Positions 6,462-11,343 of a stretch of 11,343 bases of DNA are shown here, in pieces; positions within the stretch are counted from its first letter, which is position 1; every line of letters begins with the position of its first letter. The stretch lies in assembly GCA_903851455.1 (NCBI GenBank), contig CAINOM010000593.1, forward strand, positions 1-11,343, written 5' to 3'. Below the pieces are notes generated by a model, which did not search any database, was not told where the DNA came from, and worked only from the letters and a program-made list of their open reading frames with translations. Origin of the DNA: an uncultured Bacteroidota bacterium. GTDB lineage: Bacteria; Bacteroidota; Bacteroidia; Chitinophagales; Chitinophagaceae. Made by a program: the position numbers and the translations under genes.

Positions 6462-6926
6462 ATGCCACTTAACCAGATTATCCCAAAAACAATTGAGGAG
6501 TTGAAAAAACTCAGAAAAGCGCGTACCGCAGCTGTAGTAACCAGTACCCTGAAAATAAGCCCGCTCAATAAGCTAGCCCTCTGGATAACCGAACATGTTG
6601 GCAGCATGAAGTTCTTCCTGATCATATTTGTGTGGACCACGGTATGGCTGAGCTGGAATATGCTTGCGCCGGTTGCATCCCGGTTCGACCCGTTCCCCGC
6701 ATTTGTATTGTGGCTGTTCATCTCCAATATGATCCAGCTTTTCCTCATGCCATTGATCATGGTGGGTCAGAACCTGCAGTCAACGCATGCTGATGCCCGA
6801 GCCGAAGCAGATTTCGAGGTAAATACGCAGGCAGAGCGCGAAATAGAAACGATATTGCTGCACCTGGAAAACCAGAACAAAGTAATTACGGAGATATTAG
6901 AAGAACTGAAGTCCAGGAAACAATAG
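6462..6926 (+). CDS. DUF1003 family inner-membrane protein
   Basis: This 154-residue protein has two transmembrane helices (about 49-67 and 78-101). The family signature runs through the second helix and its end: FDPFPAFVLWLFISN, then PLIMVGQNLQSTHADARAEADFEVN (first part 96-107) and AEREIE. The C-terminal tail (about 122-152) is charged and heptad-like, probably a coiled coil. DUF1003 proteins are small membrane proteins of unknown function, common across bacteria; length and layout are normal here. The acetyltransferase gene begins 3 nt after its stop, so the two are almost certainly cotranscribed. Confidence 0.88.
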   Translation: MPLNQIIPKTIEELKKLRKARTAAVVTSTLKISPLNKLALWITEHVGSMKFFLIIFVWTTVWLSWNMLAPVASRFDPFPAFVLWLFISNMIQLFLMPLIMVGQNLQSTHADARAEADFEVNTQAEREIETILLHLENQNKVITEILEELKSRKQ

Positions 6927-6929
6927 TCC

Positions 6930-7475
6930 ATGATGTATGCCGACGCTTTAGAAACAGCAAGACTAATTACCCGGTTCGTGGTGCCCACCGATGCGGAGCT
7001 GTGGACCGGGTACTTTAACGATCCGGTGAACTGCACCTTCGTGCCTAACCCCCGCATGCTCACAAACGAGCAACGGACGGAGGAAATGATCGGCTTCTGC
7101 CTGAAGAGATACCTGGAGAACCGGCTGGGGCTGCAGGCGCTGATACATAAAGAAACAGGAGAACTCATAGGGCTGTGTGGCCTGATGATACAAGAGGTGA
7201 ACGGCAAGACCGTGACGGAAGTAGGCTATCATTTGCTACGCAAGTATTGGGGACAAGGCTATGCATCAGAGGCTGCGCAGCGGTTTCGCGACTATGGATT
7301 TGAAAATGATATGGCCGACTCTATTGTATCCATCATTCACCCGCTCAACTTCCTGTCTAAAAAAGTGGCAGAACGGAATGGGATGTCGCTGGCGGAAACC
7401 GGAGCATCATGGCGGGGATATGAAGTGGATGTCTTTAGCATTGCGAAACCAGACTGGGAAAGGCTTAGGAGGTAG
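6930..7475 (+). CDS. GNAT family N-acetyltransferase
   Basis: This 181-residue protein is of the RimJ/RimL-like Acetyltransf_3 type. It opens with the family-typical ETARLITR (8-15), has the beta-4/5 region TGELIGLCGL (76-85) and the TEVGYHL strand (96-102). The acetyl-CoA pyrophosphate loop is RKYWGQGYASEA (104-115), which fits the (Q/R)xxGx(G/A) rule. N140, S143 and the later AERNGM block are also usual. It would transfer acetyl from acetyl-CoA to an amine; the substrate cannot be read from sequence. Two ATGs (6930 and 6933) compete, differing by one residue, and AGGAAA at 6915-6920 may act as ribosome binding site. It is the second gene of a unit with the DUF1003 gene. Confidence 0.88.
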   Translation: MMYADALETARLITRFVVPTDAELWTGYFNDPVNCTFVPNPRMLTNEQRTEEMIGFCLKRYLENRLGLQALIHKETGELIGLCGLMIQEVNGKTVTEVGYHLLRKYWGQGYASEAAQRFRDYGFENDMADSIVSIIHPLNFLSKKVAERNGMSLAETGASWRGYEVDVFSIAKPDWERLRR

Positions 7476-7572
7476 TGTGTAAAAAAATCAACAGTTAGCT
7501 TTGGGTTTACATTTTGTTAAAAGACCAACTGTTTAATTGAATGCCTCTTACATCACGAAAAGAAAATTTATT

Positions 7573-7587
7573 CATTGTGGCACAATG
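7573..7587. promoter_or_regulatory. Perfect palindrome upstream of the hydrophilin-like gene
   Basis: CATTGTG and CACAATG flank a single G, giving a 7-1-7 perfect dyad centred 40 nt before the ATG at 7620. Position and odd symmetry resemble a dimeric repressor or activator site. No canonical -33/-7 pair fits exactly around it; the best downstream -7 candidate is TAAATTTA at 7606-7613. No regulator gene is adjacent. Confidence 0.3.
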
Positions 7588-7619
7588 TTGTTTACACTAC
7601 AGGAGTAAATTTAATTGTT

Positions 7620-7796
7620 ATGGTACAGAATAAGAATCAAGGCCAGCAAGGTTTGCAAGACACCCGCCAGGGCAACCAGGGTAACAAACTGAAAGACAAA
7701 AACCGCGATGCACACAAGGAAGAGCAACGCGATACTTCCAGGAAGGGTGACAAAAACACCCTGGGCAGGAAAGATACTCCTCAAGGAAGAAAATAG
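7620..7796 (+). CDS. Small hydrophilin-like disordered protein
   Basis: This ORF encodes 58 residues from the ATG at 7620. An in-frame ATG at 7575 exists, but the extra residues (MWHNVVYTTG and on) lie over the palindrome and have a different composition, so I prefer the later start. The protein has no Cys, Trp, Phe or Tyr. It contains 7 Gly, 9 Gln, 9 Lys and 6 each of Arg, Asn and Asp, and is net positive by about 7. This meets the usual hydrophilin description (above 6 percent Gly and very hydrophilic). Such proteins often protect against drying or osmotic stress, but that role is inference from composition. A strong terminator follows 28 nt after the stop, supporting a real transcription unit. 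No homolog is recognised. Confidence 0.6.
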   Translation: MVQNKNQGQQGLQDTRQGNQGNKLKDKNRDAHKEEQRDTSRKGDKNTLGRKDTPQGRK

Positions 7797-7823
7797 TAAT
7801 TATTTATTGAAAATCGAATTGTT

Positions 7824-7852
7824 TAAAGAGGCCTTACGGCCTCTTTATTTTT
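7824..7852 (+). terminator. Rho-independent terminator, probably bidirectional
   Basis: A perfect 10-bp stem (outer T-A pair, then arms AAAGAGGCC at 7825-7833 and GGCCTCTTT at 7838-7846) closes a TTAC tetraloop. It is followed on the plus strand by TTTATTTTT. It lies between the convergent hydrophilin-like gene and the 72-residue protein gene. On the minus strand only a short T-run (TTTAAA) follows the stem, so termination there is likely weaker. Confidence 0.85.
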
Positions 7853-7873
7853 GCACTCAAATTCATCAGAACG

Positions 7874-8092
7874 TTACCAAACGATCTCCCAACGGCTGTT
7901 TTTATCCACCGAATAAGATAGCCCATTGCTCATAGCATACACCATAGCGCCATCGCTATTTTTAAAACTCTTTTGCTCATAAACACGAACGCCATTATTT
8001 TCCCTTGTGAGATAGACTAACAAGGCAGTCAATGTGGGCGGGATATCATGCAGCCACTGGTCATCGCTTTCTTTTACAAATGCACTACTCAT
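7874..8092 (-). CDS. Small conserved-looking protein of unknown function (72 aa)
   Basis: This is a cytosolic protein without signal or membrane segment. It is a compact acidic and aromatic domain: W13LHDIPPTLTALLVYLTRENNG, then VRVYEQKSF, MVYAMSNGLSYSVD and a final WEIVW. The dense hydrophobic pattern, with an amphipathic helix followed by strands, suggests a folded small domain rather than a chance ORF. I do not know a named family. It is the last gene of the minus-strand cluster, 51 nt after the CxxC membrane protein gene, but it has its own candidate -7 element (8106-8113) and so may be transcribed separately. The bidirectional terminator lies downstream. Confidence 0.65.
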   Translation of the reverse strand: MSSAFVKESDDQWLHDIPPTLTALLVYLTRENNGVRVYEQKSFKNSDGAMVYAMSNGLSYSVDKNSRWEIVW

Positions 8093-8105
8093 AAAAAGAA
8101 TTAAG

Positions 8106-8113
8106 CAAAAATA
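8106..8113 (-). promoter_or_regulatory. Candidate -7 element for the 72-aa gene
   Basis: TATTTTTG on the minus strand fits TAnnTTTG exactly and lies 13 nt before the ATG. The -33 position has no TTG. If used, the leader would be under 10 nt. Confidence 0.4.
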
Positions 8114-8143
8114 ATGCCTTGTATTCCTCTTACGCGCACCAGA

Positions 8144-8533
8144 TCACTCGCCTGCCTCTTTTTTCTTCTCCAGCTCAGATATCACAGCTTTCTCTTTCTT
8201 GATATCTTGCCTGATGAAGCTGAAAACACTTATGTAGCTATTTGCCACCCACACCAGTGAAAAACCGGCGATAATATACCCCCGCCAGTCGGGCATCAAC
8301 AGTTTATAGCCGGTGAGCCAAAGGAATAAAGCAGTAACGTAGTGGCTAAAGCAGTACTCGCACGTAAAAAGGTAATAGAACTTCCTCGACAGCAGCGTTC
8401 TACCGGTTTTGCTCCTGTCCACGCAATACTCCCTTGGCTCCCTGAAGACCTCTTCGTGTGTTACGGTCCACGAAACGCAGGCGATCGGCAGCGCCAGTAT
8501 TATCAGCCAAATGATCTGTGAAGACAATGTCAT
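8144..8533 (-). CDS. Membrane protein with CxxC motif, DUF1360-like
   Basis: This 129-residue protein has three likely transmembrane segments (about 5-21, 60-76 and 84-106) and a charged, Lys/Glu-rich helical tail. The striking motif is FTCEYCFSHYV, a CxxC pair (C58, C61) at the membrane edge, preceded by FREPREYC. This resembles DUF1360-type small membrane proteins, which carry a similar cysteine pair near a helix; the assignment is tentative. The pair could bind metal or be redox active. An upstream in-frame GTG at 8542 exists, but the ATG at 8533 has the Shine-Dalgarno-like AGGTGA (8539-8544) 5 nt before it. That AGGTGA contains the stop codon of the upstream 39-residue ORF, so translation of the two is probably coupled. 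Confidence 0.75.
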   Translation of the reverse strand: MTLSSQIIWLIILALPIACVSWTVTHEEVFREPREYCVDRSKTGRTLLSRKFYYLFTCEYCFSHYVTALFLWLTGYKLLMPDWRGYIIAGFSLVWVANSYISVFSFIRQDIKKEKAVISELEKKKEAGE

Positions 8534-8538
8534 AAATA

Positions 8539-8658
8539 TCACCTGTTAAAGTAAATCAGTACTCCTAGGATGATCACTACAAAACATATACCCATAAGTA
8601 CAAAATGGATCATCCGCTTGTCTTTTTTGTATAAAGGCGACTCTTTATATATTAACAT
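8539..8658 (-). CDS. Short single-helix membrane protein (39 aa)
   Basis: This short ORF sits between the porin-like gene and the CxxC membrane protein gene. From ATG (8656-8658) it encodes a basic N-terminus (MLIYKESPLYKKDKR) and one clear transmembrane helix (about residues 16-37, rich in Ile, Val, Leu and Phe), ending FNR. The positive N-terminal side suggests an N-in orientation. It starts 14 nt after the porin stop and ends 5 nt before the next ATG; its TGA is embedded in the AGGTGA ribosome-binding-like sequence of that gene. It fills the only gap in the gene train, so I believe it is real. No family recognised; it could be a small subunit or partner of the CxxC protein. Confidence 0.6.
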   Translation of the reverse strand: MLIYKESPLYKKDKRMIHFVLMGICFVVIILGVLIYFNR

Positions 8659-8672
8659 TTGTCGTTTTTTTT

Positions 8673-10010
8673 TTAAAACCCAATGGATGCTTCTCCCATA
8701 AAACCACTGAACATGCCGCCCGCCCGGATATCAGTTAGCTTGAAATTATCATACTGTTGGTTCACATATTCTCCCTTCAGCATTATGTTTTTAGTCACAA
8801 ACCAGCCAACTGAACCAACCATGCGATTGATAGTTATGTCCGTTGGGTTACCCACCATGGTCGCGGTTACCGAGTTGTAACGTGCGCCAACCCAGAAATT
8901 CTCATGGCGGGCGGTAAACCTGTAAATAATATCAGCGGCATACTGGGTGGCGGTCCTGGTATTGCGCTCTGTAATAACGCGGCCTTGTGCCATTTCGTAG
9001 GTCCCAAATACTTCAAGCCCATGAAACTTGATGAACGGATTGAACATAAACGTTGTTACCTGCTCACTAAATGCCGGGTTGTAGCGCCCGGAAAATGCAT
9101 TTCCATCGGAAGTTGCAGCGGTATTTTCCATAACATAGAAATAGTGCGAACCGGTGCGATCTCCCCCAAATAAGGTATTGCTGGGCGAACTCTTGTCGGC
9201 ATAAACCGATCCGGTTACACGGAGCCGGAAATCCTTATTGAACTGCTTATCATAGCCAACCTTACCATGAAATGCCGGAGCATATTTATTCAATTTCCCG
9301 GTGGCAGAGTCGATCTTCGAAGAAGCTATAACCGTCGGATTGAGTTCACCATCAGTGATACCCACCATGGCCAGTATACCAGACTTATGATGATAGAATA
9401 TTTCACCACCAATTTCCGTAGCAAATTCATCCATGATATAATTCTCTACAAACGGATTATAAATAGCGTTGCCTCCATCTGTTCTGCGGAAGTGCTGATC
9501 GCCATAGTCAACCTCATAGTCACCTACTTTAACCGTGAAGTTCTTCATTATGTGGTCAATAATATCGCTCTTGAAAAACGGCAATTTATCGAACTGAACG
9601 TATCCGCCCTTTACCCATGTTTCCTCGTGGTGCCGGGTAGACAGGTACATGGTCAGGTTCATCCGCACACCGTCCGCCAACTGGGCATCAATATTCAAGT
9701 TGGCCATCGCCAGATTGAAGCCATTTGTAAGTGGCATGAGCTGATTGGCGTTGACGCCATTTACGATCACCGGGGTTGCGCTATTCTGATGGCTCAGCGC
9801 CTGGAAATCCTGGGTAAAGTTACCACCCACTTTCACTTTCAGGTGGTCAAAACGAGTGGTATCACTCTTGGTAGTTTCAAATACATTAATGCCCCGTTTG
9901 TCGTTGGGCCTGAAAAATTGCATATCCTGTTTTTGCGCGACGGCGGAGACAGTTCCCGAGAGCAATAGAGTGACTACAAACCCCTGGAATACTTTGGTCG
10001 ATCTTTTCAT
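8673..10010 (-). CDS. Porin-like outer-membrane beta-barrel protein
   Basis: This 445-residue protein has a signal peptide (MKRSTKVFQGF...SAVA|QK, cleavage about residue 25). The mature protein consists of repeated amphipathic strands (for example FTVKVGDYEVDYGD, GGEIFYHHKSGILAMVGI, FRLRVTGSVYADK, FHGLEVFGTYEMA, FWVGARYN) with polar loops and ends GEASIGF, an aromatic C-terminal residue typical for BAM-inserted barrels. It resembles porin-type barrels of 16 or so strands in size, but the transported substrate is unknown. There is no TonB box or plug domain, so it is not a TonB-dependent receptor. It lies 36 nt downstream of the YceI-family gene and is probably in the same operon. Confidence 0.85.
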   Translation of the reverse strand: MKRSTKVFQGFVVTLLLSGTVSAVAQKQDMQFFRPNDKRGINVFETTKSDTTRFDHLKVKVGGNFTQDFQALSHQNSATPVIVNGVNANQLMPLTNGFNLAMANLNIDAQLADGVRMNLTMYLSTRHHEETWVKGGYVQFDKLPFFKSDIIDHIMKNFTVKVGDYEVDYGDQHFRRTDGGNAIYNPFVENYIMDEFATEIGGEIFYHHKSGILAMVGITDGELNPTVIASSKIDSATGKLNKYAPAFHGKVGYDKQFNKDFRLRVTGSVYADKSSPSNTLFGGDRTGSHYFYVMENTAATSDGNAFSGRYNPAFSEQVTTFMFNPFIKFHGLEVFGTYEMAQGRVITERNTRTATQYAADIIYRFTARHENFWVGARYNSVTATMVGNPTDITINRMVGSVGWFVTKNIMLKGEYVNQQYDNFKLTDIRAGGMFSGFMGEASIGF

Positions 10011-10046
10011 TGTTTCTTTTTTACGTTTTATAATTTGTGAAATGGG

Positions 10047-10634
10047 TTACTTCGTAATTGTAAAAACTGTTTTAAAATGGATGGTAATATCATCCCCTGT
10101 TCTCATCGTTCCTAAAAGAGCGACAGGAGGCTTTACGCCATAATCCGTCATTTTGATGGTCTTGGTCCCTTCAAATTCTATATTACCATGTGCGGTTGCT
10201 ATTGCTGTCACTGACATGTCTATTGCTTTGGTCACGCCGGCAATAGAAAGATTGATCTTAGCCGCAATAGTATGAGAACCAACCAGGATGGCTTTAACAG
10301 GTGTTGTCAGAACAAACGTTATCTCAGGATGGTCGTCTGCCTTCAACGCCTTGTAGGTGTTTTTGTCCATCATCGACCCTTCAGTGCTTTTTATGGAATG
10401 CACTTCCATCTTTATATTCAAAGAATTGAGGTCAAAACTTGCATCGCCATTCCAGTCCACAGCGCCATCGCCGGAAACCGAAACTACGTTCTCATCCCAA
10501 TCATGGAGATTGGAAGTGCCATGTATGCTTACGGCATAACCTTTGGAAAGCGTGTATGTATTTTTAACATCAGTGCCGGCACTGGTAAGCGTAGCTATCG
10601 CTACTATCAGTAATAATGATCTGAACAGTTTCAT
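10047..10634 (-). CDS. YceI family periplasmic lipid-binding protein
   Basis: This 195-residue protein has a signal peptide (MKLFRSLLLIVAIATLTSA). The YceI beta-barrel follows: the opening strand with SIHGTSNLHDW (36-46), the region DLNSLNIKMEVHSIKS, the well conserved KALKADDHPEITF (95-107), then INLSIAGVTKAIDM (127-140) and a C-terminal GDDITIHFK. YceI proteins form a lipocalin-like barrel that binds polyisoprenoid or similar lipids in the periplasm; the ligand here is unknown. It is encoded 19 nt after the four-helix membrane protein gene and before the porin-like gene, consistent with an envelope operon. Confidence 0.9.
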   Translation of the reverse strand: MKLFRSLLLIVAIATLTSAGTDVKNTYTLSKGYAVSIHGTSNLHDWDENVVSVSGDGAVDWNGDASFDLNSLNIKMEVHSIKSTEGSMMDKNTYKALKADDHPEITFVLTTPVKAILVGSHTIAAKINLSIAGVTKAIDMSVTAIATAHGNIEFEGTKTIKMTDYGVKPPVALLGTMRTGDDITIHFKTVFTITK

Positions 10635-10653
10635 TGTTTTCTATTGATTTATT

Positions 10654-11061
10654 TTATGGGTTCACTTTTTCAAATACGAATCCTGCAATGGTCCCTTGTA
10701 CCAATGCAAATACAAACCAGGTCGCCACGATAGCAAAAGAAACACTCATCGCGCTGTATATAAGCAGCATTACCGGTAATGTGGCTATGAGCGTGTATAT
10801 AAGGCCGAACTCAATGCCGCGGGTGATAAAGGAGCCTGTGAGCATGCCCTTGAACCGACTCCAGAACCAGGACAAGGCAAGGCTGATAACAAAGGGATGG
10901 ACGTAATACAACATGATCCTGCCGGCGTCTGTGTTAAAGGCGGGATCGAAATACTGCATGGCAAGACCCGGGAAAAACCAGATGGTTGCATACAAACCAA
11001 GAACGCTAAGCAACAATAATAAAGCGCCCGCTACCAATCCTGCTATAATAACTTTTTTCAT
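10654..11061 (-). CDS. Four-helix inner-membrane protein of unknown function
   Basis: This 135-residue protein has four predicted transmembrane helices (about 5-30, 50-68, 84-102 and 106-130) and short loops. Notable residues are FDPAF and D45 in the first loop and SRFKGMLTGSFITRGIEFG between helices 2 and 3, which probably faces the cytoplasm given its basic charge. A helix-start methionine and MKK favour the ATG at 11061, 18 nt after the dehydrogenase stop. I do not recognise a named family. Position suggests cotranscription with the YceI-family gene. Confidence 0.75.
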   Translation of the reverse strand: MKKVIIAGLVAGALLLLLSVLGLYATIWFFPGLAMQYFDPAFNTDAGRIMLYYVHPFVISLALSWFWSRFKGMLTGSFITRGIEFGLIYTLIATLPVMLLIYSAMSVSFAIVATWFVFALVQGTIAGFVFEKVNP

Positions 11062-11079
11062 GATCTTAGCTGTGTGTTT

Positions 11080-11343
11080 TTACTCGTTAGTCATTATGAC
11101 TTTTAGTGCTTTTTCTTTTGCGGCATTTCCGAATGTTTCGTATGCTTCTATGACCTGATCTAGCTTGAAATGGTGCGTGATCAGTCGTTTCGGCTCTATC
11201 TTTTTTGACTGGACCGTCTTGAATAACATTGGAGTGGTCACTGTATCCACCAGCCGCGTAGTAATGGTAATGTTCTTAGACCAGAGTGTTTCCAGGTGCA
11301 GCGTTACACTCTTTCCATGAACGCCAATGTTGGCGATATGGCC
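11080..11343 (-). CDS. Zinc-dependent alcohol dehydrogenase, 3' end only
   Basis: The last 87 codons and TAA stop (11080-11082) of a gene that continues beyond the window. The translation contains GHIANIGVHGK, a strand and loop after the NAD(P)-binding fold, then LETLWSKNITITT, followed by LITHHFKLDQVIEAYETF and ending ALKVIMTNE. This is the C-terminal half of a medium-chain, zinc-type alcohol dehydrogenase of the threonine-dehydrogenase/AdhP group, which oxidises alcohols or reduces aldehydes with NAD(P). Catalytic zinc ligands lie outside the window, so activity and substrate cannot be judged. It is the first visible gene of the minus-strand envelope cluster. Confidence 0.87.
   Translation of the reverse strand, partial: GHIANIGVHGKSVTLHLETLWSKNITITTRLVDTVTTPMLFKTVQSKKIEPKRLITHHFKLDQVIEAYETFGNAAKEKALKVIMTNE

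Noticed and set aside
6440..7207. Minus-strand open frames opposite the DUF1003 and acetyltransferase genes
   Set aside because: Antisense shadows with no recognisable composition or start context.
7490..7533. AACAGTT and AACTGTT inverted repeat after the acetyltransferase gene
   Set aside because: The loop is 30 nt and no T-run follows, so it is not a convincing terminator.
9267..9968. Long plus-strand open frame (233 codons) opposite the porin-like gene
   Set aside because: It is fully antisense to a well supported barrel gene, and its translation lacks any domain or signal peptide logic.
1..11343. Defence system, CRISPR array, prophage, insertion sequence or biosynthetic cluster
   Set aside because: I looked for direct repeats, transposase or integrase motifs, nuclease and helicase motifs and modular enzymes on both strands and found none.

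Overview
The window looks like ordinary chromosome of a Bacteroidota species, probably a Chitinophagaceae-like soil or water bacterium; the family guess is inference. Several signs agree. Upstream regions carry the Bacteroidota -7 element TAnnTTTG, in the best cases with a TTG or TTTG about 18-19 nt further upstream, and most starts lack a Shine-Dalgarno sequence. There is a C-terminal sorting signal of the type IX secretion system (T9SS). PurM is the long Bacteroidota form, and many products are exported barrels or lipoproteins. I see no phage, transposon, CRISPR array, toxin-antitoxin pair or recognisable defence system.

Left part (1-2521): a tRNA-Lys(CTT) gene on the minus strand with its own promoter and hairpin terminator. 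Two tandem plus-strand genes for secreted proteins of the surface-adhesin E type follow; they are recent paralogs whose promoters were duplicated too. Convergent to them is mtaB, the tRNA methylthiotransferase.

Middle (2522-6461): a lipoprotein gene of unknown function, whose stop codon overlaps the stop of a convergent two-gene unit. That unit encodes two paralogous exported proteins, each with a short N-terminal domain and a predicted outer-membrane barrel. Between this unit and purM lies an orphan, start-less fragment that encodes a T9SS C-terminal sorting domain, the tail of a lost secreted-protein gene. purM is followed by a divergent promoter region holding two symmetrical sequences.

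Right-middle (6462-7852): a plus-strand pair (DUF1003 membrane protein and GNAT acetyltransferase), then a small gene for a 58-residue, Gly/Gln/Lys-rich protein without aromatic residues, resembling hydrophilins. A perfect hairpin terminator closes the region and probably serves both strands.

Right part (7853-11343): six closely spaced minus-strand genes that probably form an envelope operon, entering from beyond the window edge: a zinc alcohol dehydrogenase (3' end only), a four-helix membrane protein, a YceI-family protein, a porin-like barrel, a previously uncalled 39-residue single-helix membrane protein, and a CxxC membrane protein apparently coupled to it. A 72-residue cytosolic protein of unknown function follows, with its own candidate promoter. 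The most noteworthy items are the T9SS tail remnant, the duplicated adhesin-E unit with its promoter, the coupled 39-residue membrane ORF and the hydrophilin-like gene with an upstream palindrome. None amounts to a clearly new system.
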